Under the pieces are notes generated by a model. The model made no database searches. It had not been told where the DNA came from and saw only the letters and a list, made by a program, of their open reading frames with translations. Positions 51,665-62,296 of a stretch of 64,000 nt of DNA are shown one piece after another. How positions within the stretch are numbered: position 1 is the first letter of the stretch; each line of letters opens with the position of its first letter. The DNA comes from Paludibacteraceae bacterium (GTDB lineage: Bacteria; Bacteroidota; Bacteroidia; Bacteroidales; Paludibacteraceae), in the NCBI GenBank assembly GCA_017937025.1, contig JAGBEJ010000005.1:1-64000 (forward strand). The letters are read 5' to 3'. The position numbers and the translations under genes were made by a program.

Positions 51665-52486
51665 TTACTGCTTCAGTTGTGAAACTGTAATCTGAGGGAA
51701 AGGGAATCCGATGCCTTCCTCGTTGAAAGTCTTGTAGATGTTCTTCTGCATGTCGAAGTACACTCCCCAGTAGTCGGCAGACTTGACCCATGCTCTGACG
51801 GTGATGTTCACGCTGCTGGCAGCCAACTCGCCCAGTCCGATGAAGAGCTCGTGTCCAGCGTCGTTGAGCACTCTGCTGTCGGCGCCATAGACACGTGCGA
51901 TGGTCTCTCTGACCTTCTCGAAGTCCACTCCGTATTCCACGCCGAAAACGAGATCCACTCTTCTGAACTCCTCTTTGCTGTAGTTCACAAGAGTAGAGCT
52001 TGATGTAGAGCTGTTAGGCAGGAAAATCATTTTGTTGTCAACTGTGAGAATGATGGTGTGGAAAATCTGTATCTCCTTCACGATGCCCTGCTGTCCGTTG
52101 GACTCGATGTAGTCGCCCACTCTGTAAGGCTTGAACAGGAGAATCATAAGTCCGCCAGCGAAGTTCTGCAAGTTGCCGCTGAGAGCCATACCGATAGCGA
52201 CACCGGCAGATGCGATTAACGCAGCGAATGATGTGGTCTCGACACCGAGCGCGCTGATGGCTGCGATGAGCAGCATTACTGTCAGTGCGATGTTGACAAG
52301 GCTGCTGACGAAAGATTTGATGGCTGGGTCGATGTCTCTCTTTTCAAGAGCAGTCTTCACGAGCTTGTTTATGAACTTGATGATGTATCTACCGATGAAG
52401 TAGATGAGGAGGGCGGCAAGAAGATTCTTGCCAAACGCAACGCCAGAATCAATGAGGTTGCGGATCAATTCGTCTAATTTGTTCAT
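51665..52486 (-). CDS. mscS: Small-conductance mechanosensitive channel (MscS family)
   Basis: A 273-residue inner-membrane channel that opens under membrane tension. Three N-terminal helices precede the pore helix, with the glycine/alanine-rich ASAGVAIGMALSGNLQNFAGGLMIL segment. A cytoplasmic beta-domain follows (FKPYRVGDYIESNGQQG and VDNKMIFLPNSSTSSSTLVNYS), then an alpha-beta C-terminal domain. The length matches E. coli MscS. It is the first core gene after the island and is convergent with it. Confidence 0.94.
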   Translation of the reverse strand: MNKLDELIRNLIDSGVAFGKNLLAALLIYFIGRYIIKFINKLVKTALEKRDIDPAIKSFVSSLVNIALTVMLLIAAISALGVETTSFAALIASAGVAIGMALSGNLQNFAGGLMILLFKPYRVGDYIESNGQQGIVKEIQIFHTIILTVDNKMIFLPNSSTSSSTLVNYSKEEFRRVDLVFGVEYGVDFEKVRETIARVYGADSRVLNDAGHELFIGLGELAASSVNITVRAWVKSADYWGVYFDMQKNIYKTFNEEGIGFPFPQITVSQLKQ

Positions 52487-52579
52487 TTTTTAAGTTTGTT
52501 TTTAGAATTATGTATGATGTCTCAAATTTAAGACTTTATTTTTAAGGAATGGATTGATTCGCCATTTCTTTGTATCTTT

Positions 52580-55510
52580 ATGACCTTAAAATCCTCACTA
52601 TCTCAAGGAATGAACAAGTCAGGAGATTCCATAAAAAATCAGTACAGAATCATGGGCGAGAAGTCAGCCCGTGAGCTCGGCGGCGAAGACGGGTGCATCG
52701 AGGTAAGCGGCGCTCGTGTGCATAATCTCAAGGACATAGACGTGTTGATACCGCGCGGCAAACTGTCTGTCATAACGGGACTGTCGGGCAGCGGCAAGTC
52801 GTCGCTGGCTTTCGACACGATATTCGCCGAAGGGCAGCGCCGCTACATTGAGACTTTCTCGGCTTACGCCCGAAACTTCCTTGGCAACCTTGAGCGCCCT
52901 GACGTTGACGAGATAACAGGCTTGAGCCCCGTAATATCCATAGAGCAGAAGACCACGAACAAGAATCCGCGCTCCACAGTGGGCACCACGACGGAGATTT
53001 ACGATTATCTGCGTCTGCTGTTCGCAAGGGCTGGCGTGGCTTATTCCTATGTGACGGGCGAGAAAATGGTGAAATACACCGACGACGAGATACTCGACCT
53101 GATAAAAAAGAACTATGACGGCAAACGTGTCTATGTGTTGGCGCCGCTGGTCAGAGGCAGAAAGGGACATTACCGCGAGCTTTTTGAGCAGATAATAAAG
53201 CGCGGCTACTTGAACGTGAGAGTGGATGGCGAGCTGCGTGAGGTAATGCACGGCATGAAGCTGGACCGATACAAGAATCACGACATCGAGGTCGTGGTTG
53301 ATAAAATGCCTGTTGACGGACGAGAGGACATAAAGAGGCTTAGGGAGTCGGTGGCTTCTGCCATGAAACTGGGCGACGGTGTTGTGCTGCTCATGGATAA
53401 AGATTCCGGCGCAACGCATTACTACAGCCGCCACTTGATGTGCCCAACGACGGGAATCTCATATTCCGAGCCGGCGCCTTACAATTTCTCGTTCAATTCG
53501 CCTAAGGGCGCTTGTCCTCGATGCAAGGGCTTGGGGCTGGTTGATGAGATAGACGTCGATTTGATGATTCCGGACAGAAGTCTCTCTATTGCCGAAGGCG
53601 GCATCCTGCCTTTGGGCAAGGCGAAGAAGAGCCTTGTGTTCTGGCAGATCGAGGCAATAGGCGAAAAGTACGGCTTTACATTAAAGACGCCTATCAAGGA
53701 CATTCCGGATGAGGCTTTGGATGAGATACTCAACGGCACAACAGAGAAGTTGCATATAAAAAACGCGGCGTTGGGCTCGTCATCGAACTACTTCTCGTCG
53801 TACGAGGGTGTTGTCAAGTATATAAGAATGCAGCAGGATAGCTCGGCTTCGGCTACAGAACAGAAGTGGGCGAGCCAGTTCGTCAGAGAAACGACTTGTC
53901 CGGTGTGCGGCGGAGCGAGACTGAACCAGGAGGCTTTGCACTTCATGATAGACGGCAAGAACATTTCCGACCTTGCCGCAATGGACATTTCCGACCTGAA
54001 GGAGTGGGTGGACCATGTGGAGGACAGACTCTCGCCTCGTCAGCTGTCAATCGCCTCGGAGATATTGAAGGAAATACGCAGCCGATTGTCGTTCCTCGTT
54101 GATGTCGGGTTGGACTATCTGTCGCTTAACAGAGCCTCGGCTTCGTTGTCAGGCGGTGAGAGCCAGCGCATAAGACTGGCGACTCAGATAGGCTCGCAGC
54201 TTGTCAATGTGCTTTATATATTGGATGAACCGAGCATCGGCTTGCATCAGAGAGACAACGACCGCCTCATAAAGTCGTTGAAGCATCTCCGCGATATAGG
54301 CAACACTGTGGTGGTCGTGGAACATGACCAGGACATGATGATGTCGGCGGACTATGTTGTGGACATGGGTCCGAAGGCGGGACGAAACGGCGGTAATGTT
54401 ATATTCGCCGGAACGCCTGAGGACTTGATGAAGGCGAACACCATGACTGCCGATTATTTGAGAGGAGTAAGGGAGATAGAGATTCCTAAGGTCTTGCGCG
54501 AAGGCAACGGCACTGAGCTTGTGCTGAAAGGCGCGAGAGGCAACAACCTTAAGAATGTGACGGTACACTTCCCCCTGCGCAAGTTCATCTGCGTGACAGG
54601 CGTGAGCGGCAGCGGCAAATCTACGCTTATAAACGAGACTCTGCAGCCGATACTCAGCAAGAAGTTCTATCGTTCGCTCAAAGATCCGCTACCTTACGAT
54701 TCGCTGGAGGGTATCGAGAATATAGACAAGGTCGTGCAAGTGGACCAAAGCCCTATTGGACGAACACCGAGGTCCAACCCAGCCACATACACAGGCATTT
54801 TCAGCGACATAAGAAACGTCTTTGTGCAGACGCCGGAAGCCAAGTTGCGCGGCTATAAACCTGGACGATTCTCCTTCAACACTGCTGGCGGCAGGTGCGA
54901 GGCGTGCGGTGGCAACGGCTACAAGACCATAGAAATGAACTTCTTGCCCGACGTCTATATCCCTTGCGAGGAATGCCACGGCAAACGCTACGACCGAGAG
55001 ACGCTCGAGGTCAGGTTCAAGGGCAAGTCAATCGCCGATGTTTTGGATATGACTATAAACCAGGCTGTCGAGTTCTTTGAGAATATACCGTCGCTGGTGG
55101 CTAAGCTCAAGGTGCTGCAGGATGTCGGACTCGGTTATTTGAAAGTCGGGCAGTCCAGCACAACGCTTTCCGGCGGCGAGAGCCAGAGAGTGAAGCTCGC
55201 TACCGAACTCTCTAAGCGCGACACTGGCAAGACATTGTACATCCTAGACGAACCGACGACGGGACTGCACTTCGAGGACATCAGAGTCCTGCTAATCGTC
55301 CTTCAGCGCCTGGTCGATAAAGGCAATACGGTCATAGTCATAGAACATAACCTTGATGTGATAAAAGTGGCGGACTATCTCATAGAGATGGGTCCGGACG
55401 GAGGCAAGGGCGGCGGTCAGCTGGTCTTTGCTGGCACTCCGGAGGAACTGGCGAAGAGTGGCAAGGGCTACACGGCTAAGTTCCTGAAACCGTATTTTAC
55501 TAAAAAATAA
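52580..55510 (+). CDS. uvrA: Excinuclease ABC subunit A
   Basis: UvrA recognises DNA damage in nucleotide excision repair. Both ATPase modules are complete: Walker [10 protein letters not shown] and GVSGSGKST, with signatures [13 protein letters not shown] and [13 protein letters not shown]. Zinc-binding Cys pairs are seen in [18 protein letters not shown] and [13 protein letters not shown]. The length of 976 residues is slightly long because the N-terminus is extended. The start is uncertain: ATGs at 52580, 52610 and 52652 are in frame, and the homology begins near [13 protein letters not shown], so 52610 or 52652 may be the real start. Confidence 0.96.
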   Translation: MTLKSSLSQGMNKSGDSIKNQYRIMGEKSARELGGEDGCIEVSGARVHNLKDIDVLIPRGKLSVITGLSGSGKSSLAFDTIFAEGQRRYIETFSAYARNFLGNLERPDVDEITGLSPVISIEQKTTNKNPRSTVGTTTEIYDYLRLLFARAGVAYSYVTGEKMVKYTDDEILDLIKKNYDGKRVYVLAPLVRGRKGHYRELFEQIIKRGYLNVRVDGELREVMHGMKLDRYKNHDIEVVVDKMPVDGREDIKRLRESVASAMKLGDGVVLLMDKDSGATHYYSRHLMCPTTGISYSEPAPYNFSFNSPKGACPRCKGLGLVDEIDVDLMIPDRSLSIAEGGILPLGKAKKSLVFWQIEAIGEKYGFTLKTPIKDIPDEALDEILNGTTEKLHIKNAALGSSSNYFSSYEGVVKYIRMQQDSSASATEQKWASQFVRETTCPVCGGARLNQEALHFMIDGKNISDLAAMDISDLKEWVDHVEDRLSPRQLSIASEILKEIRSRLSFLVDVGLDYLSLNRASASLSGGESQRIRLATQIGSQLVNVLYILDEPSIGLHQRDNDRLIKSLKHLRDIGNTVVVVEHDQDMMMSADYVVDMGPKAGRNGGNVIFAGTPEDLMKANTMTADYLRGVREIEIPKVLREGNGTELVLKGARGNNLKNVTVHFPLRKFICVTGVSGSGKSTLINETLQPILSKKFYRSLKDPLPYDSLEGIENIDKVVQVDQSPIGRTPRSNPATYTGIFSDIRNVFVQTPEAKLRGYKPGRFSFNTAGGRCEACGGNGYKTIEMNFLPDVYIPCEECHGKRYDRETLEVRFKGKSIADVLDMTINQAVEFFENIPSLVAKLKVLQDVGLGYLKVGQSSTTLSGGESQRVKLATELSKRDTGKTLYILDEPTTGLHFEDIRVLLIVLQRLVDKGNTVIVIEHNLDVIKVADYLIEMGPDGGKGGGQLVFAGTPEELAKSGKGYTAKFLKPYFTKK

Positions 55511-55536
55511 TCGCGAATATGCAAATGTCGCTGCAT

Positions 55537-55567
55537 AGCTCTCTCCTGCTGGGGGAGGGCTATTTTT
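55537..55567 (+). terminator. uvrA terminator
   Basis: AGCTCTCTCC pairs with GGGGGAGGGCT (loop TGCT), then ATTTTT. The rest of the gap to 55783 is A+T-rich, with only a weak promoter-like TATCTTTC at 55727-55734. Confidence 0.7.
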
Positions 55568-55782
55568 ATAAATCCTTATAATGTTAAATTATATAGCGAT
55601 TCTGTGTTAATTTAATATTGTCTAATTCTCTTTGTAGATGCAAACTGCGGACCTTTTTAAGTTAATTCTAAAATGTTAAATGTGATTATTTATTGTTTTT
55701 CAGTGTTTTATCAAGTTAAAAATTCTTATCTTTCGGTCGGTGATGCGCCACTCCGATAGAGTGTCATAATCTTAATTTTAGG

Positions 55783-57318
55783 ATGAAGAAGCGTACAATA
55801 TGGACAATAGCGATAATAATGACTCTTGCTTTTGCAGGGTTGCTCGTTATTCAGTTCTATTATTTCAAACAGGTGTCAATCGCTTTTGAACAGGACTTTA
55901 AGGAGAACGTGTCGCATGTGTTGTACAATGTTGCGCATGACCTTGAGGAGAATGAGGTGAAGCGTTTCCTTGATGCCACTTCGGATGAATTCGTCAAGAA
56001 ATCTGTTGACAAACAGGTGGCTGAAATGCAGAGCATAGATGTCGTCATCTCTCCGGGTGATACGATAGACTTGTCTCAGACACTGCTGGCGCCTAAGCTG
56101 CAACTGAGCAACATGCATGGCGTGGGAACGATAGCGACGACATCGGAGGCGCTTTACGAGGAGTATAAGGAGAGATTTTACAAGTCAAGGACATTGCTCG
56201 ACAGGGTGATTGTGCTGTGGATGAGAAAGTCGGCGGCGCTGCCAGTTGACCAAAGAATAAATTATGCCGAGCTTGACGAGATGCTGGTGGCCCGGTTTCG
56301 TGAGGCGGGCATAAAGTATCCGTTCCGTATTCAAGTGGTGAATGCCTCTGGCAAAATTTATCACAGTTTTAACTCGACTCACGACAGTATAAATTTCCAT
56401 CAGCAGAATCCGGACGATTTGAATAGCTGCGCACAGAAGCTGTTCTTTGAGGATAAAGGATATGGGGAGATTTACTTGAATGTTACGTTCTTAACCGGCG
56501 GAACATTCATTCGTAAGTCAATAGACATGTTCCTGCCTTCGTTGATGCTGATAACGCTGCTTATGAGCATGTTCATATTGTCGCTGGTTCTTATATTCAG
56601 ACAGACGACCTTGTCAAAGATGAAGAACGAGTTCATCTCGAGCATGACTCATGAACTCAAGACACCGGTGGCGTCGATTATGCTCGCTACGGAGATGCTG
56701 GGAGACGACACGGTCACGAAGTCTCCGGACTTCAGGAAGAAGATGGTCGGCATAATCACGTCTGAGGCGAAACGTCTGAAGATGCTTGTGGATAAGGTGC
56801 TGCAGACTTCTTTGTACAGAAGAGAGACACGGCGACTGAACTTTGAGGAGATAGACGCTAACGAAGTTGTGAGAGAGGCGGTGGCGACGTTTACACTGAA
56901 GGTTGAAGAGACTGGTGGAAAGATGGTGTCGAAAGTGGCGGCCAAGTCGCATTGGATTCTGGCTGACAGAGTGCATTTCACGAATGTCATCTTCAATCTT
57001 ATGGAGAATGCTTACAAGTACAGAAAAATGGGCGACGGAGATGTGCTTCTGCTTAATGTGGCGACTAAAAACGATGGCGATAATATCGTGATTTCCATAC
57101 AGGATAACGGAATCGGAATGAAGAAGGAGCATGTGCGCCACATATTCGAGAAGTTTTACCGAGTGCCTACGGGCAATGTCCACAATGTCAAGGGATTCGG
57201 ACTCGGACTGGCTTATGTCCATGCCATGGTCGAGGCTCACGGCGGAAAGATTAAAGTGGACAGCGAATACAACATTGGATCGAAATTTACAATAATATTA
57301 CCAACCTTAAAACAGTAG
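55783..57318 (+). CDS. rprX: Sensor histidine kinase, RprX-like
   Basis: A 511-residue membrane histidine kinase. One N-terminal helix and a second near residues 248-272 enclose a periplasmic sensor domain of about 220 residues. The H-box is SSMTHELKTPVAS with the phospho-acceptor His. The N-box is FNLMENAYKY, followed by DNGIGM and FGLGLAYVHAM. The gene symbol rests on its pairing with a response regulator similar to RprY of Bacteroides and Porphyromonas and on the size; the signal is unknown. The regulator gene follows 4 bases later. Confidence 0.8.
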   Translation: MKKRTIWTIAIIMTLAFAGLLVIQFYYFKQVSIAFEQDFKENVSHVLYNVAHDLEENEVKRFLDATSDEFVKKSVDKQVAEMQSIDVVISPGDTIDLSQTLLAPKLQLSNMHGVGTIATTSEALYEEYKERFYKSRTLLDRVIVLWMRKSAALPVDQRINYAELDEMLVARFREAGIKYPFRIQVVNASGKIYHSFNSTHDSINFHQQNPDDLNSCAQKLFFEDKGYGEIYLNVTFLTGGTFIRKSIDMFLPSLMLITLLMSMFILSLVLIFRQTTLSKMKNEFISSMTHELKTPVASIMLATEMLGDDTVTKSPDFRKKMVGIITSEAKRLKMLVDKVLQTSLYRRETRRLNFEEIDANEVVREAVATFTLKVEETGGKMVSKVAAKSHWILADRVHFTNVIFNLMENAYKYRKMGDGDVLLLNVATKNDGDNIVISIQDNGIGMKKEHVRHIFEKFYRVPTGNVHNVKGFGLGLAYVHAMVEAHGGKIKVDSEYNIGSKFTIILPTLKQ

Positions 57319-57322
57319 AACT

Positions 57323-58027
57323 ATGGAACAGCAAACAACAATTCTATTATGCGAGGATGATGAGAACTTGGGCGTGCTGCTCAAGGAGTATTTAATGGCG
57401 AAGGGTCTGAGAGTTGAACTGCAGCCTGACGGCGAGGCCGGTCTGAGAGCTTTCACCAAGGACAAGTTTGACATCTGCGTGCTTGACGTTATGATGCCTA
57501 AGAAAGATGGTATAACACTGGCTAAGGATATCAGAAATCTCAATTCTGACGTGCCTATCATCTTCCTGACTGCCAAGTCCATGAAGGAGGATATACTTGA
57601 AGGATTCAAGGCTGGTGCCGACGATTATCTGTCCAAGCCGTTCTCGATGGAGGAGCTCCTCTACAGAATGGAGGCGATAATGCGCCGTGTGAGAGGCAAG
57701 AAGAACAAGGACGCGACAGTTTACAAACTCGGACAGTTCACTTTCGACACCAAGAAGCAGACACTCTCCCTTAACGGCGAGGACGTGAAGCTCACGACGA
57801 AGGAAAACGAACTGCTCTCGCTCCTGGCTGCCAATGCGAACAGCATCCTCGAGAGAAACTATGCGCTCAAGACCATCTGGATTGACGACAACTACTTCAA
57901 CGCAAGAAGTATGGACGTTTATATCACAAAGCTGCGTAAGCACTTGCGCCACGACCCAACTGTCGGCATCATAAACATTCACGGCAAGGGTTATAAACTT
58001 ATCGTCCCAGAACAGAGCGAAGAATAA
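57323..58027 (+). CDS. rprY: OmpR/PhoB-family response regulator, RprY-like
   Basis: A 234-residue two-domain regulator. The receiver has the phospho-acceptor Asp in CVLDVMMPKKDG, acidic residues in CEDDENLG, and Lys in SKPFSMEEL. The C-terminal winged helix has LTTKENELLSLLAAN and RSMDVYITKLRKHL, typical of OmpR-type DNA binding. The 4-base spacing to the kinase gene shows an operon. Similarity to RprY is by memory of that family. Confidence 0.82.
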   Translation: MEQQTTILLCEDDENLGVLLKEYLMAKGLRVELQPDGEAGLRAFTKDKFDICVLDVMMPKKDGITLAKDIRNLNSDVPIIFLTAKSMKEDILEGFKAGADDYLSKPFSMEELLYRMEAIMRRVRGKKNKDATVYKLGQFTFDTKKQTLSLNGEDVKLTTKENELLSLLAANANSILERNYALKTIWIDDNYFNARSMDVYITKLRKHLRHDPTVGIINIHGKGYKLIVPEQSEE

Positions 58028-58056
58028 TAATTAAAGAAAAAAATCTTTAATTGAGA

Positions 58057-58085
58057 TTGTGCTTCGATTTTTTGTGCTACTTTTG
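58057..58085 (+). promoter_or_regulatory. pckA promoter
   Basis: TTG at 58057-58059, 18 bases, then TACTTTTG at 58078-58085, a good TAnnTTTG box. The untranslated leader would be about 95 bases and contains a GAGCG/CGCTC pair that may fold. Confidence 0.6.
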
Positions 58086-58187
58086 TGGCTTGCAATGTTG
58101 AGCGTGCAAAAGTAGCTCTTTTTATGCGCTCGCGTGTGTATTGTTTTGAAGGACAATAGATTAAATTATAAATAACTAAAAAACAAA

Positions 58188-59801
58188 ATGGCAAATTTAG
58201 ATTTGACAAAGTACGGCATCACTGGTGCTACTGTTATTGCCCACAATCCTTCTTACGAGAAGTTGTTCGAGGAGGAGACTAAGGCAGGTCTTGAAGGCTA
58301 CGAGGTTGGTCAGGTTACTGAGCTCGGAGCAGTTAACGTAATGACTGGTATCTTCACTGGTCGTTCACCTAAGGACAAGTACATCGTTGATGACGCTAAC
58401 TCTCACAACAACGTATGGTGGACTTCTGACGCATACAAGAATGACAACCACCCAATGTCTGAGGAGGTTTGGGCTAAGGTTAAGGACATCGCTAAGAAGG
58501 AGCTTTCTAACAAGAACCTTTATGTAGTTGATGCATTCTGCGGTGCTAACAAGGCTACACGTCTTGCAGTACGTTTCATCGTTGAGGTAGCATGGCAGGC
58601 TCACTTCGTAACTAACATGTTCATCCAGCCTACAGAGGAGGAACTTGCTAACTTCGAGCCAAACTTCGTTATCTACAACGCTTCTAAGGCTAAGGTTGAG
58701 AACTACAAGGAACTCGGTCTTAACTCTGAGACTTGTGTTGCTTTCAACACAACTTCACGCGAGCAGGTTATCATCAACACTTGGTACGGAGGTGAGATGA
58801 AGAAGGGTATGTTCTCTATGCAGAACTACTACTTGCCACTCCAGGGTATCGCTTCAATGCACTGCTCTGCTAACACCGATATGAACGGCGAGAACACAGC
58901 TATCTTCTTCGGTCTTTCTGGTACAGGTAAGACTACTTTGTCAACAGATCCTAAGCGTCTGCTTATCGGTGATGACGAGCACGGCTGGGACGACGAGGGT
59001 GTCTTCAACCTTGAGGGCGGTTGCTACGCTAAGGTTATCAACCTCTCTAAGGAGAACGAGCCTGACATCTACGGCGCAATCAAGAGAAACGCGCTTCTTG
59101 AGAATGTAACTGTAGCTGCTGACGGCAAGATCGACTTCGCTGATAAGAGCGTGACTGAGAATACACGTGTGTCTTACCCAATCGACCACATCAAGAATAT
59201 CGTAAAGAAAGTAAACGGCAAGTCTGCAGGTCCTGCTGCTAAGAACGTTATCTTCCTTTCAGCAGACGCATTCGGAGTGCTTCCTCCAGTGTCTATCCTG
59301 ACTCCAGAGCAGACTCAGTACTACTTCCTCTCTGGCTTCACAGCTAAGTTGGCAGGTACAGAGCGTGGCATCACAGAGCCTACTCCAACATTCTCTGCTT
59401 GCTTCGGTCAGGCATTCCTCGAGTTGCACCCAACAAAGTACGCTGAGGAACTCGTTAAGAAGATGCAGAAGTCTGGCGCTAAGGCATACCTCGTTAATAC
59501 AGGTTGGAATGGAACAGGCAAGCGTATCTCTATCCCTGATACTCGTGGTATCATCGACGCTATCCTCGACGGTTCTATCCTGAAGGCAGAGACTAAGAAG
59601 GTTCCTTACTTCGATTTCGAGGTTCCAACTGCTCTTCCTAATGTAAACCCAGCTATCCTTGACCCACGCGACACTTACGCTAACCCTTCTGAGTGGGAGG
59701 TTAAGGCTAAGGATCTTGCTGCGCGTTTCATCAAGAACTTCGACAAGTACGCAACTAATGATGCTGGTAAGGCTCTTGTTGCTGCTGGTCCAAAGCTCTA
59801 A
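58188..59801 (+). CDS. pckA: ATP-dependent phosphoenolpyruvate carboxykinase
   Basis: Interconverts oxaloacetate and phosphoenolpyruvate with ATP/ADP; in anaerobic Bacteroidales it usually runs towards oxaloacetate, fixing CO2 and making ATP during fermentation to succinate and propionate. The P-loop [11 protein letters not shown] is followed by the metal-binding [14 protein letters not shown]. The length is normal at 537 residues. Codon use is very biased (mostly GCT, GTT, GGT and AAG), unlike its neighbours, as expected for a very highly expressed gene. It is a single-gene unit with its own promoter and terminator. Confidence 0.97.
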   Translation: MANLDLTKYGITGATVIAHNPSYEKLFEEETKAGLEGYEVGQVTELGAVNVMTGIFTGRSPKDKYIVDDANSHNNVWWTSDAYKNDNHPMSEEVWAKVKDIAKKELSNKNLYVVDAFCGANKATRLAVRFIVEVAWQAHFVTNMFIQPTEEELANFEPNFVIYNASKAKVENYKELGLNSETCVAFNTTSREQVIINTWYGGEMKKGMFSMQNYYLPLQGIASMHCSANTDMNGENTAIFFGLSGTGKTTLSTDPKRLLIGDDEHGWDDEGVFNLEGGCYAKVINLSKENEPDIYGAIKRNALLENVTVAADGKIDFADKSVTENTRVSYPIDHIKNIVKKVNGKSAGPAAKNVIFLSADAFGVLPPVSILTPEQTQYYFLSGFTAKLAGTERGITEPTPTFSACFGQAFLELHPTKYAEELVKKMQKSGAKAYLVNTGWNGTGKRISIPDTRGIIDAILDGSILKAETKKVPYFDFEVPTALPNVNPAILDPRDTYANPSEWEVKAKDLAARFIKNFDKYATNDAGKALVAAGPKL

Positions 59802-59832
59802 TCGAGAAAATAGCTTAAGCTATCATAATAAG

Positions 59833-59865
59833 ACGGGTGTCCGCAAATGCGGATGCCCGTTTTTG
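59833..59865 (+). terminator. pckA terminator
   Basis: ACGGGTGTCCGC-AAAT-GCGGATGCCCGT stem (with G-T pairs) followed by Ts. Confidence 0.8.
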
Positions 59866-59879
59866 TTTGCCAGTTTTCT

Positions 59880-59887
59880 TATATTTG
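59880..59887 (+). promoter_or_regulatory. Promoter -7 box of the TSCPD gene
   Basis: TATATTTG, a perfect TAnnTTTG match. It leaves no room for the ATG at 59890 to be transcribed, so a later start is required. Confidence 0.5.
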
Positions 59888-59925
59888 CCATGAAACTCAA
59901 TTTGGAAAAGCGAATGAAGAGCATT

Positions 59926-60168
59926 ATGTATAAGACTTCTGGCACTTGCAGCCAGTTCGTGGAGATGGAGGCTGATGAGAACAACGTGGTGACGCGCGCT
60001 GTCGTAGTGGGCGGCTGCCATGGCAATCTGCATGGCATCTGCAAACTTATTGTCGGGATGAGGCTTGAGGATGTGAAGGAGCGTCTTTCAGGGATAAGGT
60101 GCGGCTCGAAGCCAACAAGCTGTCCCGACCAGATAGCCAAAGCTATAGAAGAACTGGAAAAACAATGA
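59926..60168 (+). CDS. TSCPD-domain protein
   Basis: An 80-residue protein of the TSCPD family, whose name comes from the C-terminal sequence TSCPDQIA seen here. It also contains TSGTCSQFVEME and GGCHGNLHGICKL, with cysteines that may bind metal. Such domains are found alone or fused to ribonucleotide reductases; the single-domain proteins have no proven function. The start 59926 (MYKTSGTCS) is chosen because the family begins there and the upstream ATGs at 59890 and 59914 lie next to or within the promoter region. vsr follows 10 bases later. Confidence 0.82.
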   Translation: MYKTSGTCSQFVEMEADENNVVTRAVVVGGCHGNLHGICKLIVGMRLEDVKERLSGIRCGSKPTSCPDQIAKAIEELEKQ

Positions 60169-60178
60169 TGCGGAGATT

Positions 60179-60673
60179 ATGGATGTGATGACGAAACAGC
60201 AACGGCACGACTGCATGGCTCGTATTAAAGGAAAGAATACGAAGCCGGAGCTGATAGTGCGCCGTTTCCTATGGTCACATGGACTGCGTTATCGCATAAA
60301 TTATTCGCGTCTGCCGGGCAAACCGGACTTGGTGCTCACGAAATACCGCACCGTGATATTTGTGAACGGATGCTTCTGGCACGGGCATGACGGATGCCGC
60401 TATTACCGTCTGCCGAAGTCTAATGTGGAGTACTGGACAAGTAAAATAGAAAACAATAAGGCGCGTGACCAGCGTGACAGAGAACTGCTCTCGAAGATGG
60501 GGTGGAATGTCGTGCAGATATGGGAGTGCCAGCTTTTACCTAAAAGCAGAGAAGCGTATTTAGAAAGTCTGTTGAATTTGCTTGACGGAATATTCTTGGA
60601 GTCGCATTCCGTTAAACGTTATGCATTGCCGGACGATGACGATTTGGCGATAGCCGCAGAAAACTCTGATTGA
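60179..60673 (+). CDS. vsr: Very short patch repair endonuclease (Vsr)
   Basis: A 164-residue Vsr-type mismatch endonuclease that nicks next to T:G mismatches arising from deaminated 5-methylcytosine. Features: RIKGKNTKPELIVRRFLWSHGLRYR, PGKPDLVL (the catalytic Asp), VFVNGCFWHGHDGCRYY-like stretch with the zinc-binding Cys/His residues, and WNVVQIWECQL. The length and motifs are complete, with extra residues at the C-terminus. No cytosine methyltransferase is in the window, so it is solitary here. It may be co-transcribed with the TSCPD gene. Confidence 0.92.
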   Translation: MDVMTKQQRHDCMARIKGKNTKPELIVRRFLWSHGLRYRINYSRLPGKPDLVLTKYRTVIFVNGCFWHGHDGCRYYRLPKSNVEYWTSKIENNKARDQRDRELLSKMGWNVVQIWECQLLPKSREAYLESLLNLLDGIFLESHSVKRYALPDDDDLAIAAENSD

Positions 60674-60713
60674 CAGAAAAGAATAAATAATGCCTTGCGC
60701 GGTTGGTACATTT

Positions 60714-60744
60714 GTTGCTTTTCTGCCAAAATGGATTATCTTTG
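60714..60744 (+). promoter_or_regulatory. Promoter of the GH28 gene
   Basis: GTTG at 60714-60717, 19 bases, TATCTTTG at 60737-60744, a perfect -7 box. The start codon is 54 bases downstream. Confidence 0.65.
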
Positions 60745-60797
60745 AAAATTCAAGTGAGTAACCTTAGATTTAGTATAAACACAAAAGAATAAGAAAA

Positions 60798-62231
60798 ATG
60801 AAGAAAAGACTGGTTGTAATGGCCTTGGCGATAGCTGGATTGAGCTTGTCGTCGATGGCAAAGGACGTGAAATTGACAAACAATCCTTGGAAGGATGTGA
60901 ACCAAGTGCTTAAGCAGATTAAAGCTCCTAAGTTCAAGGAGAAGAAGGTCTTTGATATAACGAAGTTCGGAGCGGTGAATGGTGTTGAGGATTACAAGGT
61001 GAACGCTGTGAACAAGGCTATCGAGGCGGCTTCGGCAGCTGGCGGAGGCGTAGTGCTTGTGCCTGCGGGAACTTATTATACTGGCCCTGTTACTCTCAAG
61101 AGCAACGTGAAGATTCATCTTGCAGACGGAGCTGTGCTGAGATTCTCTACAAATCCTAAGGATTACGAGCCAATGGTCAAGACACGTTGGGAAGGCTGGG
61201 ACTGCATCAACTATCATCCGCTGATATACGCATACGGCGAGAAGAATGTCGGCATAACTGGCAACGGAACGATTGACGGTCAGGCTACTGATGACAACTG
61301 GTGGCCATGGAAGGGCAAGAAGGAGCATGGATACAAGGCTGGAATGATAAGTCAGGAATGGAACGGCACCAAGGAAAATGGCGGCCGTAACAAGTTGGCG
61401 AGAATGGAGGAGCAGAATGTTCCTATGGAGCAGAGAATCATGAAGGAAGAAGACAGATTGCGCCCTTCGTTCGTCGAGTTCTACAACTGCGAGAACATAA
61501 TACTTGAAGGCTTCACGCTTATCCGTTCACCATTCTGGTGCCTGCACCCAATGCTCAGCAAGAACGTGATAGTAAGAGGCGTGACAGTGAGCAGCCACGG
61601 ACCTAACAATGACGGTTGCGACCCTGAGAGCTGCGAGTTCGTGCTGATTGAGAACTGCAAGTTCGACACTGGCGACGACTGTATCGCGATCAAGTCCGGC
61701 AAAAACAACGACGGACGCCGCTGGGCAAGACCAACCAAGAATGTCGTAGTGAGAAACTGCGAGATGAAGGACGGACACGGAGGCGTGGTGCTCGGCAGCG
61801 AAATATCAGGAAATGTGAGCAACGTGTGGGTTGAGAACTGCGAGATGGACAGTCCAAACCTCGACCGTGTGATAAGAATCAAGTCTAATCCTATACGTGG
61901 CGGACAACTGGAGAATTTCTTCATCCGCAACATAAAAGTCGGTGTCTGCAAGGAGGCTGTGTTCAGAGTCGAGATGAAGTATGAGCATGTAACAGAAGGT
62001 CCTAACATGCCGCTTGTGAAGAACTTCATAATGGAGAATGTTACAAGCAATGGCAGCAAGTATGGCGTGTGGATTGACGGACTTGAGAACACTCCGCAAA
62101 AGCAGGTTACAGGCGTGACTCTCAAGAACTGCTCTTTTGACAATGTGAAGACTCCGCATAAGATAGTCGGAGCGGAGAATGTGAAATTCGACAATGTCAA
62201 GATAAACGGTTCTCTTGTCGAGATTAAGTAA
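60798..62231 (+). CDS. Glycoside hydrolase family 28 (polygalacturonase-type)
   Basis: A 477-residue secreted pectinase-like enzyme with a signal peptide (MKKRLVVMALAIAGLSLSSMAK). The right-handed beta-helix begins after about residue 50 (FDITKFGAVNGVEDYKVNAVNKAI). GH28 active-site motifs are all visible: NNDGCDPESC, TGDDCIAIKSG, GHGGVVLGSE and RVIRIKSN. It should hydrolyse galacturonan or rhamnogalacturonan side chains in the periplasm. Exact substrate unknown. A terminator follows it and the next gene encodes a SUMF1-fold protein. Confidence 0.93.
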   Translation: MKKRLVVMALAIAGLSLSSMAKDVKLTNNPWKDVNQVLKQIKAPKFKEKKVFDITKFGAVNGVEDYKVNAVNKAIEAASAAGGGVVLVPAGTYYTGPVTLKSNVKIHLADGAVLRFSTNPKDYEPMVKTRWEGWDCINYHPLIYAYGEKNVGITGNGTIDGQATDDNWWPWKGKKEHGYKAGMISQEWNGTKENGGRNKLARMEEQNVPMEQRIMKEEDRLRPSFVEFYNCENIILEGFTLIRSPFWCLHPMLSKNVIVRGVTVSSHGPNNDGCDPESCEFVLIENCKFDTGDDCIAIKSGKNNDGRRWARPTKNVVVRNCEMKDGHGGVVLGSEISGNVSNVWVENCEMDSPNLDRVIRIKSNPIRGGQLENFFIRNIKVGVCKEAVFRVEMKYEHVTEGPNMPLVKNFIMENVTSNGSKYGVWIDGLENTPQKQVTGVTLKNCSFDNVKTPHKIVGAENVKFDNVKINGSLVEIK

Positions 62232-62245
62232 AAAACGAGATTGGA

Positions 62246-62275
62246 TGGGTGACCGGCGGTTGCCCATTCTTTTTA
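62246..62275 (+). terminator. Terminator after the GH28 gene
   Basis: TGGGTGACC-GGC-GGTTGCCCA pairs fully with G-T pairs, followed by a T-rich tail. Confidence 0.7.
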
Positions 62276-62296
62276 TAACTCAAAAAAACAGTCATT

